This document shows positions 17,744 to 27,138 of a stretch of 64,000 nt of DNA, in pieces; position 1 is the first letter of the stretch; each line of letters begins with the position of its first letter. The DNA comes from Bradyrhizobium tropiciagri (GTDB lineage: Bacteria; Pseudomonadota; Alphaproteobacteria; Rhizobiales; Xanthobacteraceae): contig NZ_LFLZ01000009.1 in the NCBI RefSeq assembly GCF_001189845.1, forward strand, positions 62,001 through 126,000. The letters are read 5' to 3'. The position numbers and the translations under genes are program-made. Below the pieces are notes generated by a model, which ran no database searches, was not told where the DNA came from, and saw only the letters and a list, made by a program, of their open reading frames with translations.

Positions 17744-18790
17744 ATGGCTAGTGAAGCCAGGACTCTTGAAGGCAAGACTATCGAACTAGCGATGGAGCGT
17801 GCCGAAATTCCCGGAACAACACTCCAGGTATCGCGCGTCGCGCTTGGGACCTGGGCCATCGGAGGCTGGATGTGGGGTGGCACCGATGAGGCTGATTCCA
17901 TCAGAACAATCCGGGGCGCGATCGAGCACGGCATCAGCGTGATCGATACCGCTCCCGTCTATGGGTTCGGCCATTCCGAGGAAATTGTCGGCAAAGCGCT
18001 CGCGGAGGGCCGCTTGCGCTCCGACGTACTGATCGCCACAAAAGCCGGACTGGAATGGGACGCCGGACGTGTATTCCGGAACGGCAGCCGCGCACGAATC
18101 CTGCGGGAGTTGAAGGACTCGCTACGTCGGCTTCGGACCGACTACATCGATATCTACCAAATCCACTGGCCGGACCCTCTTGTTACGATCGAAGAAACCG
18201 CGGAGACGATGCGCGTCCTGTTCGAGCAAGGCACGATCCGCGCAATCGGCGTCAGCAACTTCTCGGTCCAGCAAATGGAGAGATTCCGGCGAATCGCGCC
18301 GCTGCACGTGCTGCAGCCACCGTTCAATCTGTTCGAGCGCGGCATCGAGCCCGACATCTTGCCGTATTGCTGCGAAAACAACATTGCAACCTTCGGTTAT
18401 GGCGCGCTCTGTCGCGGTCTCCTTTCTGGCCGGATGCGGACGGATAGCAAGTTCGAAGGTGATGACCTGCGCCGCAGCGATCCGAAATTTCAGCCACCGC
18501 GCTTCGCGCGATATCTTGCTGCCGTCGAACGGCTCGATCAACTTGCGCAGCGACGCTTCGGGAAGCGAGCGATTCATTTGGCGATCCGGTGGATGCTTGA
18601 CCAGGGCGTTACCACGGCGCTTTGGGGGGCACGCAACCCCGCTCAGTTGCTCCCGGTCGACGAGGTGAGCGGCTGGAAGCTCGATGCGTCCGCCAAGGCA
18701 GACATCAATCGCATTTTGCGCGAAACGATCACCGATCCGATCGGTCCGGAATTCATGGCCCCGCCGGCGCGCAGTTTTGCAGCAGAATAA
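17744..18790 (+). CDS. Aldo/keto reductase
   Basis: The protein has 348 residues. The catalytic tetrad is visible: Asp and Tyr in VIDTAPVYGFGHSEE, Lys in LIATKAG and His in YQIHWPDP. The NADP-site SNFSVQQ and the C-terminal region are normal. The layout is that of the sugar- and aldehyde-reducing AKR group (AKR11/YghZ-like). A GAAGGAG site lies just before the ATG. It follows the molybdenum dehydrogenase operon and precedes the bd oxidase genes on the same strand. Substrate unknown. Confidence 0.9.
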   Translation: MASEARTLEGKTIELAMERAEIPGTTLQVSRVALGTWAIGGWMWGGTDEADSIRTIRGAIEHGISVIDTAPVYGFGHSEEIVGKALAEGRLRSDVLIATKAGLEWDAGRVFRNGSRARILRELKDSLRRLRTDYIDIYQIHWPDPLVTIEETAETMRVLFEQGTIRAIGVSNFSVQQMERFRRIAPLHVLQPPFNLFERGIEPDILPYCCENNIATFGYGALCRGLLSGRMRTDSKFEGDDLRRSDPKFQPPRFARYLAAVERLDQLAQRRFGKRAIHLAIRWMLDQGVTTALWGARNPAQLLPVDEVSGWKLDASAKADINRILRETITDPIGPEFMAPPARSFAAE

Positions 18791-18931
18791 GCAGGCGAGG
18801 AGCCGGCGCCGACCTCGCCGCCATGGTGAACGACCCCAGCACGCGATATTTGAGACACCTATGAACACGCAGGCCGACCAAGTCATCGATCTCGTCAAGA
18901 CCAATCTCTGGCGATAAAGGCGCGTCGCACC

Positions 18932-20344
18932 ATGGATATCACGGCGCTTCTTCTGTCGCGGTTGCAGTTCGCGTTCACCGTCTCGTTTCACATCATCTTC
19001 CCGTCCTTCACGATCGGCCTGGCCGCATGGCTCACCATGCTCGAAGCCCTCCATCTCGCGACGGGGCGCCCAGCGTATCGAGTCTTGTTCGAGTTCTGGC
19101 TCAGGATCTTTGGCGTGGCGTTCGGATTCGGCGTTGTCTCGGGGATAGTCATGGCGTTCGAGTTCGGCACCAACTGGAGCGAGTTGTCTCGCGTTTCCGG
19201 GCCGATCCAGGGACCGCTCCTCTCCTATGAGACCTTTACCGCCTTTACCCTGGAGGCGGGCTTCCTCGGCGTGATCCTTTTCGGCCGTCAGAAAGTCGCC
19301 CCGTGGTTCTACCTGTTCTCGACCGCACTGGTCGCCCTGGGCACGACGTTGTCGGCGTTCTGGATCATGATCAACAACAGCTGGATGCAGGTGCCGGTCG
19401 GTTATGTCATCGAGAACGGAATCTTCGTGCCGAACGACTGGGCGAAGATCATCTTCAACTCGGTGGTCTGGTCGCGCTTTCCGCACATGCTTCTTGCCGC
19501 TTACCTGACCGGCGCGTTCTGCGTCGCTGCGACCGGCGCCTGGTATCGGTTGCGGCGAACGTTTGTCGCCGAAGCGAAAGTCATGCTTCGCATGGGCCTG
19601 TATCTGGCGGCCATGCTTGTCCCCGTCCAGATTTTCTTCGGCCACCTCAACGGTGACTACATCCACGACTATCAGCCCGCTAAGTTTGCAGCCATCGAAG
19701 GCCGCTGGCACGACGAGCAGCCCGCAAGCGAGGTATTGCTTGCGCTCCCGGACGAAGCATCCGAAAGCAACACATACGCGATCTCCATTCCGGTGCTCGG
19801 AAGCCTGATTGCGAGCATGAGCTTTGACTCCAAGGAGGTCGGCTTGACCGGCTTCCCGCCCCGGGATCGGCCACCGGTGCTGATTCCTTTCTTTGCCTTT
19901 CGGATCATGGTCGGCTGCGGCCTCGTCATGTTGGCTTTGGCTTGGGTCGGAACGTATCTGAGCTGGAGCGGCCGCCTCGCGCAGAATCGGCTGGTGCTCT
20001 GGCTGACGTTTCTTAGCTTTCCACTACCTTTCATCGCGACGTTAACCGGCTGGTTCACGGCAGAGGTGGGACGCCAGCCTTGGACCGTTTACGGCGTACT
20101 GAGAACTGCGGACGCTATGACGCCCTTCCTGACGGCTCGCGCGGCGATGATCTCGCTTATCGTCTATTGCGCAATTTACACTTTCATCTTCGCGTTCGGT
20201 ACCTTCTACATCTATCGGCTGCTGCGCGCAGGGCCTAGCGGGCGTGGCATGCTGCCGCCATCGATCGCCCGCCTCAGTCAACCTTTATCTGTCGACCCGG
20301 CGCCTGATAAGGCGAGCGTCCCTCAAGTTCCGGTGGGGGAATAG
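18932..20344 (+). CDS. cydA: Cytochrome bd-type quinol oxidase subunit I (CioA/CydA-like)
   Basis: The protein has 470 residues with about nine membrane helices. The heme b595 ligand His19 is in FHIIFPSFTIG, the heme b558 ligands are in SRFPHMLLAAYL and near the GRQPW motif (TAEVGRQPWTVYG). The Q-loop is short, as in the cyanide-insensitive (CIO) subgroup. The enzyme oxidises quinol and reduces oxygen to water without proton pumping. The next gene encodes subunit II, 2 bp downstream. No CydX-like small subunit was recognised. Its place beside periplasmic dehydrogenases suggests that it disposes of electrons under low oxygen or stress, which is inference. Confidence 0.95.
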   Translation: MDITALLLSRLQFAFTVSFHIIFPSFTIGLAAWLTMLEALHLATGRPAYRVLFEFWLRIFGVAFGFGVVSGIVMAFEFGTNWSELSRVSGPIQGPLLSYETFTAFTLEAGFLGVILFGRQKVAPWFYLFSTALVALGTTLSAFWIMINNSWMQVPVGYVIENGIFVPNDWAKIIFNSVVWSRFPHMLLAAYLTGAFCVAATGAWYRLRRTFVAEAKVMLRMGLYLAAMLVPVQIFFGHLNGDYIHDYQPAKFAAIEGRWHDEQPASEVLLALPDEASESNTYAISIPVLGSLIASMSFDSKEVGLTGFPPRDRPPVLIPFFAFRIMVGCGLVMLALAWVGTYLSWSGRLAQNRLVLWLTFLSFPLPFIATLTGWFTAEVGRQPWTVYGVLRTADAMTPFLTARAAMISLIVYCAIYTFIFAFGTFYIYRLLRAGPSGRGMLPPSIARLSQPLSVDPAPDKASVPQVPVGE

Positions 20345-20346
20345 CC

Positions 20347-21333
20347 ATGGTTATGTTCTGGGTGACCCTACTCGCCGTCAGCATTCTCCTCTACGTGTTG
20401 CTGGACGGCTTCGACCTTGGAATCGGCATACTGTTCGGTTTGGCCTCAGACGAACCGCGCCGGCACGCCATGATGAGCGCCGTGGCGCCGGTCTGGGACG
20501 GCAACGAGACCTGGCTTGTCGTCTCGGGCGTGATCCTCTGGGGAGCCTTTCCCGTTGTCTACTCGGTTCTGATGTCGGCGTTCTATCTCCCCGTTCTGTT
20601 GATGCTGGCGGGATTGATCCTACGCGGCGTGGCGTTCGAGTTTCGCTACAAGGCAGAGCGGATGCGCTGGATCTGGAACGCGAGCTTTGCAGGTGGCTCA
20701 TTAGTCGCGACGTTCATGCAGGGTTTGATGGTGGGAGCCCTCGTGGAGGGTCTGCCGCTCTCCGGAAATCGATATGTCGGGGGTGAATTCGGCTGGTCTA
20801 GCCCGTTTGCGATAGTTTGCGGCGTCGGCCTGTGTGTCGGCTACGCGCTGCTCGGCGCCTGTTGGCTTGTGCGGAAATGCGAGGACGAAGTCCGCGACGA
20901 GGCCTATCGTATCATCCCTTATCTTGCGGCAGCGCTGCTCGCCTTCCTGATCGCCGTGCTCGCCTATGCGCTGGCCATGGACTTTGCAGTCATGACACGA
21001 TGGCTCGACAGGCCTTATCTGTTTGTCTTCCCGACGGCCGGCGCATTGGCCGCGATCGCGCTCGCCGCCGGCGTTCATCGCCGTGAGGATGCGCTGCCGT
21101 TCCCCATGGTCACCGTGATTTTTGTCGCGGCTTTCGGCACCCTGGCGATCTCGTTCTGGCCGTACATGATCCCGTTCTCGATTACGATCGAACAGGCGGC
21201 CGGCCCTCACTCGAGCCTTGCCTTCATGTTCTGGGGAGCGGGGCTATTCGTGTTCCCGCTGATGCTGCTCTACACCGTGATCAGCCTGACTGTATTCAGG
21301 GGCAAGACCGCAGCGTCAGCAGATCATTACTAG
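20347..21333 (+). CDS. cydB: Cytochrome bd-type quinol oxidase subunit II (CioB/CydB-like)
   Basis: The protein has 328 residues and eight or so membrane helices. The N-terminal YVLLDGFDLGIGILFG and DGNETWLVVSGVILWGAFP are typical of CydB. It forms a heterodimer with subunit I and stabilises the heme pocket. The start codon is 2 bp after the stop of subunit I, so they are co-transcribed. The DUF1275 gene follows after 12 bp and may belong to the same transcript. Confidence 0.95.
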   Translation: MVMFWVTLLAVSILLYVLLDGFDLGIGILFGLASDEPRRHAMMSAVAPVWDGNETWLVVSGVILWGAFPVVYSVLMSAFYLPVLLMLAGLILRGVAFEFRYKAERMRWIWNASFAGGSLVATFMQGLMVGALVEGLPLSGNRYVGGEFGWSSPFAIVCGVGLCVGYALLGACWLVRKCEDEVRDEAYRIIPYLAAALLAFLIAVLAYALAMDFAVMTRWLDRPYLFVFPTAGALAAIALAAGVHRREDALPFPMVTVIFVAAFGTLAISFWPYMIPFSITIEQAAGPHSSLAFMFWGAGLFVFPLMLLYTVISLTVFRGKTAASADHY

Positions 21334-21345
21334 ACGCATCTCTCC

Positions 21346-22110
21346 ATGCAAGACGATTCCCGCGGAGCTATCATCTCGGCATCGCTCATTGACGACTCAA
21401 GCACGACATTCCTTGCCTTCGTGCTGAGTATGATCGCCGGCAACACCGACGTTATTAGCTTTCTCGGGCTGGGTGGCCTATTTGCCGCGCACATCACCGG
21501 TAATCTCGTGGTTCTTGCCACGAAATTGGTCGTGCGCGACCACACGCCGCTCGCACAATTGATCGCAGTTCCGGTGTTCGTGGTCGTGCTTGCAATGACG
21601 AGAGTGCTGGCCACCGCCCTCGATCGGATCCGGGTCCGCCCCCTCACACCTTTGCTATTGCTGCAGTTCCTCTTGCTCTTTGCTTTCCTCGCCGTTTGCG
21701 TCAGTACCACTCAGAGCGTTGATCCAAACACCGTACGTGCAATCTTTGCCAGCATGCTGGGCGTCTCCGCGATGGCCGTGCAGAACGCGCTCGTCCGTAT
21801 CTCGCTGAACAGAGCGCCGTCCACAGCGGTCATGACGACCAATGTCACTCTGTTCACGCTGGACATGGTGGAACTCCTGCTCCGCCGCCGCAGCAGCGGA
21901 GCATCCGCTGCGCGTGATCGTGCCAGGCACACCTGGCCGGCGATCGCCGGCTTCCTGCTCGGCTGCACACTCGGTGCGGCAACCGAGTCCGCGTTTGGCC
22001 TCCGATCTCTGCTGATGCCTGCGGGCCTGGCGCTCCTCGCTTTGGTCTTGGGCGTATGCTTTGCGCAACACAATGCTGGGATCCATCGATCGAAGACGGA
22101 ACCCTTATGA
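21346..22110 (+). CDS. DUF1275 (YoaK-like) membrane protein
   Basis: The protein has 254 residues with several membrane helices. The family signature is clear: AFVLSMIAGNTDVISFLGLGG, AAHITGNLVVL, and NALVRISLNRAPSTAVMTTN. The biochemical function of DUF1275 is not established. The 12-bp gap to subunit II of the bd oxidase suggests co-transcription. Confidence 0.9.
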   Translation: MQDDSRGAIISASLIDDSSTTFLAFVLSMIAGNTDVISFLGLGGLFAAHITGNLVVLATKLVVRDHTPLAQLIAVPVFVVVLAMTRVLATALDRIRVRPLTPLLLLQFLLLFAFLAVCVSTTQSVDPNTVRAIFASMLGVSAMAVQNALVRISLNRAPSTAVMTTNVTLFTLDMVELLLRRRSSGASAARDRARHTWPAIAGFLLGCTLGAATESAFGLRSLLMPAGLALLALVLGVCFAQHNAGIHRSKTEPL

Positions 22111-22230
22111 GAGCGTCGATGAGCGCAAGATCTAGCCCAACACGGCAACTACGCCAAAGCCCGGCTTTCGGGAAATTGGTAAGTTCGATGCGCCTGGCGA
22201 TGACCTCCTCCCTGTCCAGGCTCGCCGCGG

Positions 22231-22253
22231 CCGTCCGTCCCCCAGCCGGACGG
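22231..22253. other. Hairpin between DUF1275 and FMN reductase genes
   Basis: A 7-bp GC-rich stem (CCGTCCG / CGGACGG) with a 9-base loop. There is no run of T afterwards, so it is not a classical intrinsic terminator; it may be an mRNA 3' end structure. Confidence 0.35.
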
Positions 22254-22326
22254 TCGCTTCCTTTGCCGCACGCCCCGGCGTGACATATCGCAAAGCCGTT
22301 TTGTCACCTACGGAATGGAGAATTTC

Positions 22327-22893
22327 ATGCATGACATAGGGGGGCTCACGCGGTTTGTTGGACTGGCCGGTAGCTTGCGCAAGGCTTCCTATTCGCGGGC
22401 GATCTTGTCAGGCCTGCGAGGCAACCTTCCGCCGGCCGTAGAGCTCGCAATTTGCGACCTGCGGCTCCCCCTTTACAACGAAGACGATGATGGGACTGAT
22501 CCTCTCGAGAACGTACGGCTGTTTCGAAGGGCTATCGGCGCTAGCAATGGCGTGGTCATCGTAACACCCGAATACAACCACGGCATTCCCGGGGTTCTCA
22601 AGAACGCGCTGGATTGGGCGTCACGCCCTTTCGGTAAGTCGGTGCTGATCGACAAACCGGTCCTTGTCATATCGGTCTCTCCCGCCTTTACAGGCGGCGT
22701 ACGAGCCCAAGCCCAGGTCAACGAGACGCTTCTGTCGATCTCAGCTCGCATCTTGGGCGGCCCCCAAGTCGTCATTGGTGGCGTTGCAGAAAAAATTGCG
22801 GATGGCCTGATTGATCGATCCCACCTTGGCTTCGCGCTTGAAGCTATCGATCGGTTGGTCGGCATGTCTCGACTTCCTTCACAACGACGATAA
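22327..22893 (+). CDS. NADPH-dependent FMN reductase family protein
   Basis: The protein has 188 residues of flavodoxin fold. The phosphate-binding loop is GSLRKASYSRA, and PEYNHGIPGVLKNALDW is the signature of the ChrR/YieF/ArsH group, which uses FMN to reduce quinones, azo dyes or metals with NAD(P)H. I prefer the ATG at 22327 because GGAG lies 7 bp upstream; an in-frame ATG at 22315 is an alternative. The next gene (3-hydroxyisobutyrate dehydrogenase-like) follows after 33 bp. Confidence 0.9.
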   Translation: MHDIGGLTRFVGLAGSLRKASYSRAILSGLRGNLPPAVELAICDLRLPLYNEDDDGTDPLENVRLFRRAIGASNGVVIVTPEYNHGIPGVLKNALDWASRPFGKSVLIDKPVLVISVSPAFTGGVRAQAQVNETLLSISARILGGPQVVIGGVAEKIADGLIDRSHLGFALEAIDRLVGMSRLPSQRR

Positions 22894-22926
22894 TCATCAC
22901 ACTTGAGGGCACCGCGGAGATCGAAC

Positions 22927-23805
22927 ATGAAAGTAGGCTTCATAGGGCTCGGGCAGATGGGCAGCGGGATGGCATGGTCGCTTCTCAGCGCCGGCCATAG
23001 TCTGACTGTTTACAATCGCACGTCCTCGAAGACCGACGAGCTGGTGAAAGCGGGCGCTGTCGCGGCTTCGCGCATATCGGACGCGTGTGATGGCGATCTC
23101 GTCATCACCATGCTGGCCAACGACGCGGCGGTTGAGAGCGTCGTGTACGGCTCCGGTGGACTGCTAGCGAGTCTCCCTAAAGATCGGATTCATGTTTCCT
23201 CGAGCACGATTAGCGTGGCGCTTTCGGACCGCCTCGCGGCGGATCACTTGAATGCCGGTCAACGCTTCGTTGCGGCTCCGGTGTTCGGGCGCCCAGAGGT
23301 CGCGGCAGCGGGAACTCTGTCGGTCATTGCCGCTGGCGACAAGGGCACGATTTTGGATGTTGCGCCGGTCCTGGACGCGATCGGGAAGAGGACAGTCATC
23401 ATTTCCGATACCCCAAAAGTTGCAAATCTCGTTAAGCTCAGCGGCAACTTTCTCATTGCGTCCGTTATTGAATCATTGGGCGAGGCTGTTGCGCTCGTCG
23501 CTAGGGAGGGGGTCGACCTCGACAATTATGTCGATATGCTGACGTCCACTCTCTTCAACGCCCCCGTCTACAAGACCTATGCCAAGCTGATTGTCGAGGG
23601 AACGTTTGAACCCGCGCGCTTTTCTGCACCACTCGGTTACAAGGATATCCGGCTGGTGCTCGCTGCTGCCGATGATTTGCGCGTGCCAATGCCGGTCGCT
23701 AGCCTGTTGCGGGATCGCTTCCTGACCCTGCTGGCGCATGGCGGTGAGAAGCTCGATTGGTCAGCGATCGGACAACTGGCCAGCCGAGACTCCGGGGCGC
23801 CTTGA
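22927..23805 (+). CDS. NAD(P)-dependent 3-hydroxyisobutyrate dehydrogenase-family oxidoreductase
   Basis: The protein has 292 residues, the standard size for the beta-hydroxyacid dehydrogenase family (MmsB, GarR, GlyR1). The N-terminal Rossmann motif is GFIGLGQMGSGM. The substrate motif is FVAAPVFGRPEVAAAGTL and the catalytic Lys lies in VKLSGNFLIAS. Likely a reductase of small semialdehydes or an imine-reductase-like enzyme. It is downstream of the FMN reductase on the same strand, probably in one operon. Confidence 0.9.
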   Translation: MKVGFIGLGQMGSGMAWSLLSAGHSLTVYNRTSSKTDELVKAGAVAASRISDACDGDLVITMLANDAAVESVVYGSGGLLASLPKDRIHVSSSTISVALSDRLAADHLNAGQRFVAAPVFGRPEVAAAGTLSVIAAGDKGTILDVAPVLDAIGKRTVIISDTPKVANLVKLSGNFLIASVIESLGEAVALVAREGVDLDNYVDMLTSTLFNAPVYKTYAKLIVEGTFEPARFSAPLGYKDIRLVLAAADDLRVPMPVASLLRDRFLTLLAHGGEKLDWSAIGQLASRDSGAP

Positions 23806-24152
23806 TATTTTGATCCGGGGGACTGGCGCCGCATGGCCTCGGCAGGCGGCCCGCCGCTCACCCATCAATGTCGTGAGCCGCGTCGAAGAGATCGAAATCA
23901 ATTCATATTCGTCGCACCGGCGCACCGCCCCGCCGCTCCATCATGCGGCCCAGCGTTGGAAAAGCTAGCATGCTGGCGGGGCTATTGACTAACCACGCTC
24001 CCCGGGGGACCGCAGCCAGCCTGGGAGCGCATGCAATCGAATGATGAGGCTAAACTCTAATTTAGTGGGGAGCCCACAGCGCGCCACTACTTAGAAAAGG
24101 AATGCGTCCGCAACGCGAAAATGGTGATGACTTAACCCACGAGGATGGAGAC
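23806..24152. other. Promoter region with operator copy a
   Basis: About 350 bp before the DUF2231 gene. It carries the CTAAA-N6-TTTAG palindrome at 24050-24065, 87 bp before the start codon. Nothing else recognised. Confidence 0.5.
24050..24065 (+). promoter_or_regulatory. Putative operator, copy a
   Basis: CTAAA-CTCTAA-TTTAG, a perfect 5+5 palindrome with a 6-base spacer, followed by TGG toward the downstream gene at 24153. Confidence 0.6.
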
Positions 24153-24623
24153 ATGCAGCACGTCAGGATGGCCGACGCGGGTCTCACACGCGAAGCCAGC
24201 TCAAGTTCAAAGGACAGCGCTCGCAGACAAGCAATTCATAAGCTACTGGTCCCGTTTTCGGTCGCCTATTTTACAGGCGCCTTTGTTACCGACGTGCTCT
24301 ACTGGCGGACCGAGGAAGTGACGTGGGAAAGGTTCTCTGTCTGGCTGATAACAATTGGTCTGATCATGGCGGGCCTTGCCGCGATTGCAGCCCTGATCGA
24401 CGTTGCAAGCGGACGGCAAAAGCCGGCATGGCCACCTCTGGTTGGCTACGCCTTGGCCGTCTTTCTTTCACTGGCAAATGTCTTCATCCACAGCCGCGAC
24501 GGCTATACCGCGGTCGTACCGACCGGCCTGATGCTCTCGGGGTTTGTCGTCGTCATTCTTCTAGCGATGGCCCCCGCCGCCTGGGCTTTGACGTCCCCTC
24601 ATGCTGCAGGAAGAGCCACATGA
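24153..24623 (+). CDS. DUF2231-like four-helix membrane protein
   Basis: The protein has 156 residues. After a polar N-terminal tail there are about four hydrophobic helices (LVPFSVAYFTGAFVTDVLYW, LITIGLIMAGLAAIAAL, VGYALAVFLSLANVFIHSRD, LMLSGFVVVILLAMAPAAWA). This pattern matches DUF2231 membrane proteins, which often lie next to cytochromes or dehydrogenases. The start at 24153 has GGAG six bases upstream; an ATG at 24102 is also open. Its stop overlaps the start of the sorbosone-dehydrogenase-like gene (ATGA), so the two are translationally coupled. Preceded by operator copy a. Confidence 0.8.
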   Translation: MQHVRMADAGLTREASSSSKDSARRQAIHKLLVPFSVAYFTGAFVTDVLYWRTEEVTWERFSVWLITIGLIMAGLAAIAALIDVASGRQKPAWPPLVGYALAVFLSLANVFIHSRDGYTAVVPTGLMLSGFVVVILLAMAPAAWALTSPHAAGRAT

Positions 24624-25981
24624 TGCGCGTTTTCAAGTCTGCCCATTCAGCCAAGCTGCCGCGACTTGCCGCAATCTGCGCTGCCGTCGCTTGCACGGGG
24701 CTCGCAAGCTGCGACGAGGGCGGGGGTGACCCAAGAAATCAAATCGGCGCCCACCCCATGCTGCCGGCGCTGCAACAATATCTGCTGCCGCCGATCCGTA
24801 TTGCAGAAGCTGTCGGATGGAGAAAGGGAGAAACGCCGACTGTACCACAGGGCTTGCAGGTCCAGGCATTGGCCACTGCCCTGGAGCATCCGCGATCTCT
24901 CTATGTCCTTCCCAACGGTGATGTGCTGGTCGTCGAGAGCAATGGCCCGAAAGCGCCGATCTTCCGCCCTAAGGACCTGATCACCGGCTGGGTACAGTCG
25001 TTCGCAGGCGCCAAGGCCAAGACCGCAAACCGCATCACGCTCTTGCGCGATACAGACGGCGACGGCGTTCCGGACCAGCGAACCGTGTTTCTGGATGGCC
25101 TCAACTCGCCCTTCGGCGTCGCGCTCGTTGGCAATGATTTCTACGTCGCCAACACCGACGCGATCGTCCGCTATCCGTATCTGAGCGGACAGACCCGCAT
25201 CACAACCCCAGGCACCAAGCTGACCGATCTTCCCGGCGGCCCGATTGATCATCACTGGACAAAAAGCCTCCTGGCCAGTCCAGATGGTTCAAAGCTCTAC
25301 GTCGGGGTTGGATCAAACAGCAACATCACCGAAAACGGAATCGGAGCTGAATATGAACGGGCCGCGATTTGGGAGGTCGACCGCGCATCTGGCGCGCATC
25401 GCATTTTCGCGAGCGGAACCCGCAATCCGACGGGGCTTCAGTGGCAGCCTGAAACCGGAAAGCTCTGGGCCATCGTCAATGAACGCGACGAGATCGGTCC
25501 CGACCTGGTTCCCGACTATCTGACCTCGGTGCAGGAAGGAGGCTTCTATGGCTGGCCCTACAGCTACTACGGTCAACATTTGGACCCACGGGTTGAGCCG
25601 CAGCGGCCCGATCTTGTGGCTACGGCGATCGCGCCCGATTACGCTTTAAGCTCGCACGTGGCGCCACTGGGAGTGGCCATGTACACACGCGGCGATCTTG
25701 CCCCAACTTTTCAAAGCGGCGCCTTCGTCGGCGAACACGGCAGCTGGGACCGAACTCCTCTTAACGGCTACAAGGTGGTTTTCGTGCCGTTTACCAGTGG
25801 CAAGCCCAGTGGCCCGGCCCAGGACGTCGTCACAGGTTTTCTCGACGTGAATAATCACGCTCGCGGACGGCCCGTTGGCCTGGCGATTGATCGTATCGGG
25901 GCACTGCTGATTGCCGACGACGTTGGAAACACCGTTTGGCGCGTATCTTCGGCGCGCACGGGCGCTAGGCCGCCTACTTAG
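24620..25981 (+). CDS. Sorbosone/glucose-dehydrogenase-like beta-propeller lipoprotein
   Basis: The protein has 453 residues. The signal peptide ends in the lipobox LASC, so it should be a lipoprotein facing the periplasm. The rest is a six-bladed propeller of the soluble PQQ glucose dehydrogenase/L-sorbosone dehydrogenase type: HPRSLYVLPNGDVLVVES, RITLLRDTDGDGVPD, LYVGVGSNSNITENG, SGTRNPTGLQWQPETG, and GEHGSWDRTPLNGYKV near the C-terminus. Such enzymes oxidise sugars or aldoses with PQQ, though many members have no proven activity. No pqq genes are in the window. It is coupled to the DUF2231 gene and closed by a terminator at 26029-26052. Confidence 0.9.
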   Translation: MMRVFKSAHSAKLPRLAAICAAVACTGLASCDEGGGDPRNQIGAHPMLPALQQYLLPPIRIAEAVGWRKGETPTVPQGLQVQALATALEHPRSLYVLPNGDVLVVESNGPKAPIFRPKDLITGWVQSFAGAKAKTANRITLLRDTDGDGVPDQRTVFLDGLNSPFGVALVGNDFYVANTDAIVRYPYLSGQTRITTPGTKLTDLPGGPIDHHWTKSLLASPDGSKLYVGVGSNSNITENGIGAEYERAAIWEVDRASGAHRIFASGTRNPTGLQWQPETGKLWAIVNERDEIGPDLVPDYLTSVQEGGFYGWPYSYYGQHLDPRVEPQRPDLVATAIAPDYALSSHVAPLGVAMYTRGDLAPTFQSGAFVGEHGSWDRTPLNGYKVVFVPFTSGKPSGPAQDVVTGFLDVNNHARGRPVGLAIDRIGALLIADDVGNTVWRVSSARTGARPPT

Positions 25982-26028
25982 CGAGAACCGACCATCCGGC
26001 CGGTTCATGCAGCGCCTCAACAGAAAAG

Positions 26029-26052
26029 GACCCGACCAAGGTCGGGTCTTTT
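26029..26052. terminator. Bidirectional intrinsic terminator
   Basis: A perfect 9-bp stem GACCCGACC / GGTCGGGTC with a 2-base loop, flanked by AAAA on the left and TTTT on the right. It lies between the convergent sorbosone-dehydrogenase-like gene and fdhD and can serve both. Confidence 0.85.
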
Positions 26053-26114
26053 GCGCCTCATGAGATCTGCGTTGATGACCGGCTGGTGCCCGGCTCACAT
26101 GGCCTTCGCTATAG

Positions 26115-26963
26115 TCAGAACCGTTGATCGGCGGTTTCATCGTCGCAAGATAACGTTGGCAACGGTTCACACGAAATTCGGTAAGAATGCGTGAACACCT
26201 CGAATCCGTCCGCGCGCGCGATGCCTGCAAGGGTGATACCCGCCGCATCCGCCACGCGGACGGCCAGCGCTGTCGGTGCTGAAACCGACACGACGAGAGG
26301 TGCGCCGATCGCTGCGCTTTTCTGCATCATCTCCACGGATACGCGGCTGGTGAGAAGTATCATCCCCTCGCCCGCCGCGACGGACCCGCGCGCAAGAGCG
26401 CCCGAAAGCTTGTCGAGTGCGTTGTGACGGCCAACGTCCTCACGCAAGGCGACGATGCCGCATCTCGCATTCGAGAACGCCGCAGCATGAACCGCACGCG
26501 TGTCGATGTTCAGTTTTTGACGCAATGTCACATTCTTCATGGCCACCATGATCTGCTCCGGTGAGAACTGCTCGCGATGCCGGATAACGGTCGCCGGACG
26601 CATGGCTTCCGCGATTGATTCGATACCGCATAGTCCGCAGCCTGTCGGTCCCGCGATGTGCCGCCGTCGCTCCCTCAGACGATCGGCGTTCGATTTACGG
26701 AGCCACATCCGTAGTTCGACACCATCATCGAGATGTACGATATCCAGCGCTTCGATATCAGCTGCAGAGCTGATGATTCCCTCGCTCAAGCTGAATCCGA
26801 CCGCAAAATCCTGCAGATCCCGCGGTGTCGCCATCATTACCGCATAGGTTCCGCCGTTGTATGTCAGCGCAACAGCGGTCTCTTCGGGAATCGAACGATG
26901 GCCCGCACTTAGACTGCCCTTTCGCCAGACCTGCCGACTAACGATTCGGGTGGATCTCGACAT
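26115..26963 (-). CDS. fdhD: FdhD, formate dehydrogenase accessory sulfurtransferase
   Basis: The protein has 282 residues from the ATG at 26963, which has GGGAG six bases upstream; an earlier ATG at 27017 gives 300. FdhD transfers sulfur from a cysteine desulfurase to the molybdenum cofactor. The essential Cys pair is in TGCGLCGIESI. Other family motifs include RDLQDFAVGFSLSEGII, REDVGRHNALDKLSGA and ILLTSRVSVEMMQKSA. No formate dehydrogenase gene is in the window, so its client lies elsewhere, or it may serve the exported molybdenum enzymes upstream. The latter is speculative since xanthine-oxidase-type enzymes normally use XdhC. Operator copy b is 80 bp upstream. Confidence 0.93.
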   Translation of the reverse strand: MSRSTRIVSRQVWRKGSLSAGHRSIPEETAVALTYNGGTYAVMMATPRDLQDFAVGFSLSEGIISSAADIEALDIVHLDDGVELRMWLRKSNADRLRERRRHIAGPTGCGLCGIESIAEAMRPATVIRHREQFSPEQIMVAMKNVTLRQKLNIDTRAVHAAAFSNARCGIVALREDVGRHNALDKLSGALARGSVAAGEGMILLTSRVSVEMMQKSAAIGAPLVVSVSAPTALAVRVADAAGITLAGIARADGFEVFTHSYRISCEPLPTLSCDDETADQRF

Positions 26964-27043
26964 CAGTCGCTCCCATGCATTTTTCGGAACAGAGCAGAAT
27001 GGCAACGTGAACGACACCTTGCCGGCTGACGCGCTCTTCTCAA

Positions 27044-27059
27044 CTAAAAACGAATTTAG
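27044..27059 (-). promoter_or_regulatory. Putative operator, copy b
   Basis: Perfect palindrome arms CTAAA and TTTAG with a 6-base spacer. Read toward fdhD (minus strand) it is followed by TTG, matching the TGG/TTG extension of the other copies; on the plus side the flank is CCG. It is therefore oriented toward fdhD, 80 bp from its start. Confidence 0.6.
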
Positions 27060-27138
27060 CCGCTGAGACGCTTTCGACGTCCACTATTGATCTGGCGCAT
27101 ACACCCGGCCTGTTTCAGTGCCCCCCATCCAAATCCCT

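Noticed and set aside
18861..18917. An 18-codon frame (MNTQADQVIDLVKTNLWR) just before cydA, considered as a CydX-like subunit or leader peptide
   Set aside because: It has no hydrophobic helix, so it is not CydX-like, and no good ribosome site. Too short to support as a gene.
26115..27017. FdhD as evidence for a formate dehydrogenase locus
   Set aside because: No fdh structural gene is in the window; fdhD stands alone here.
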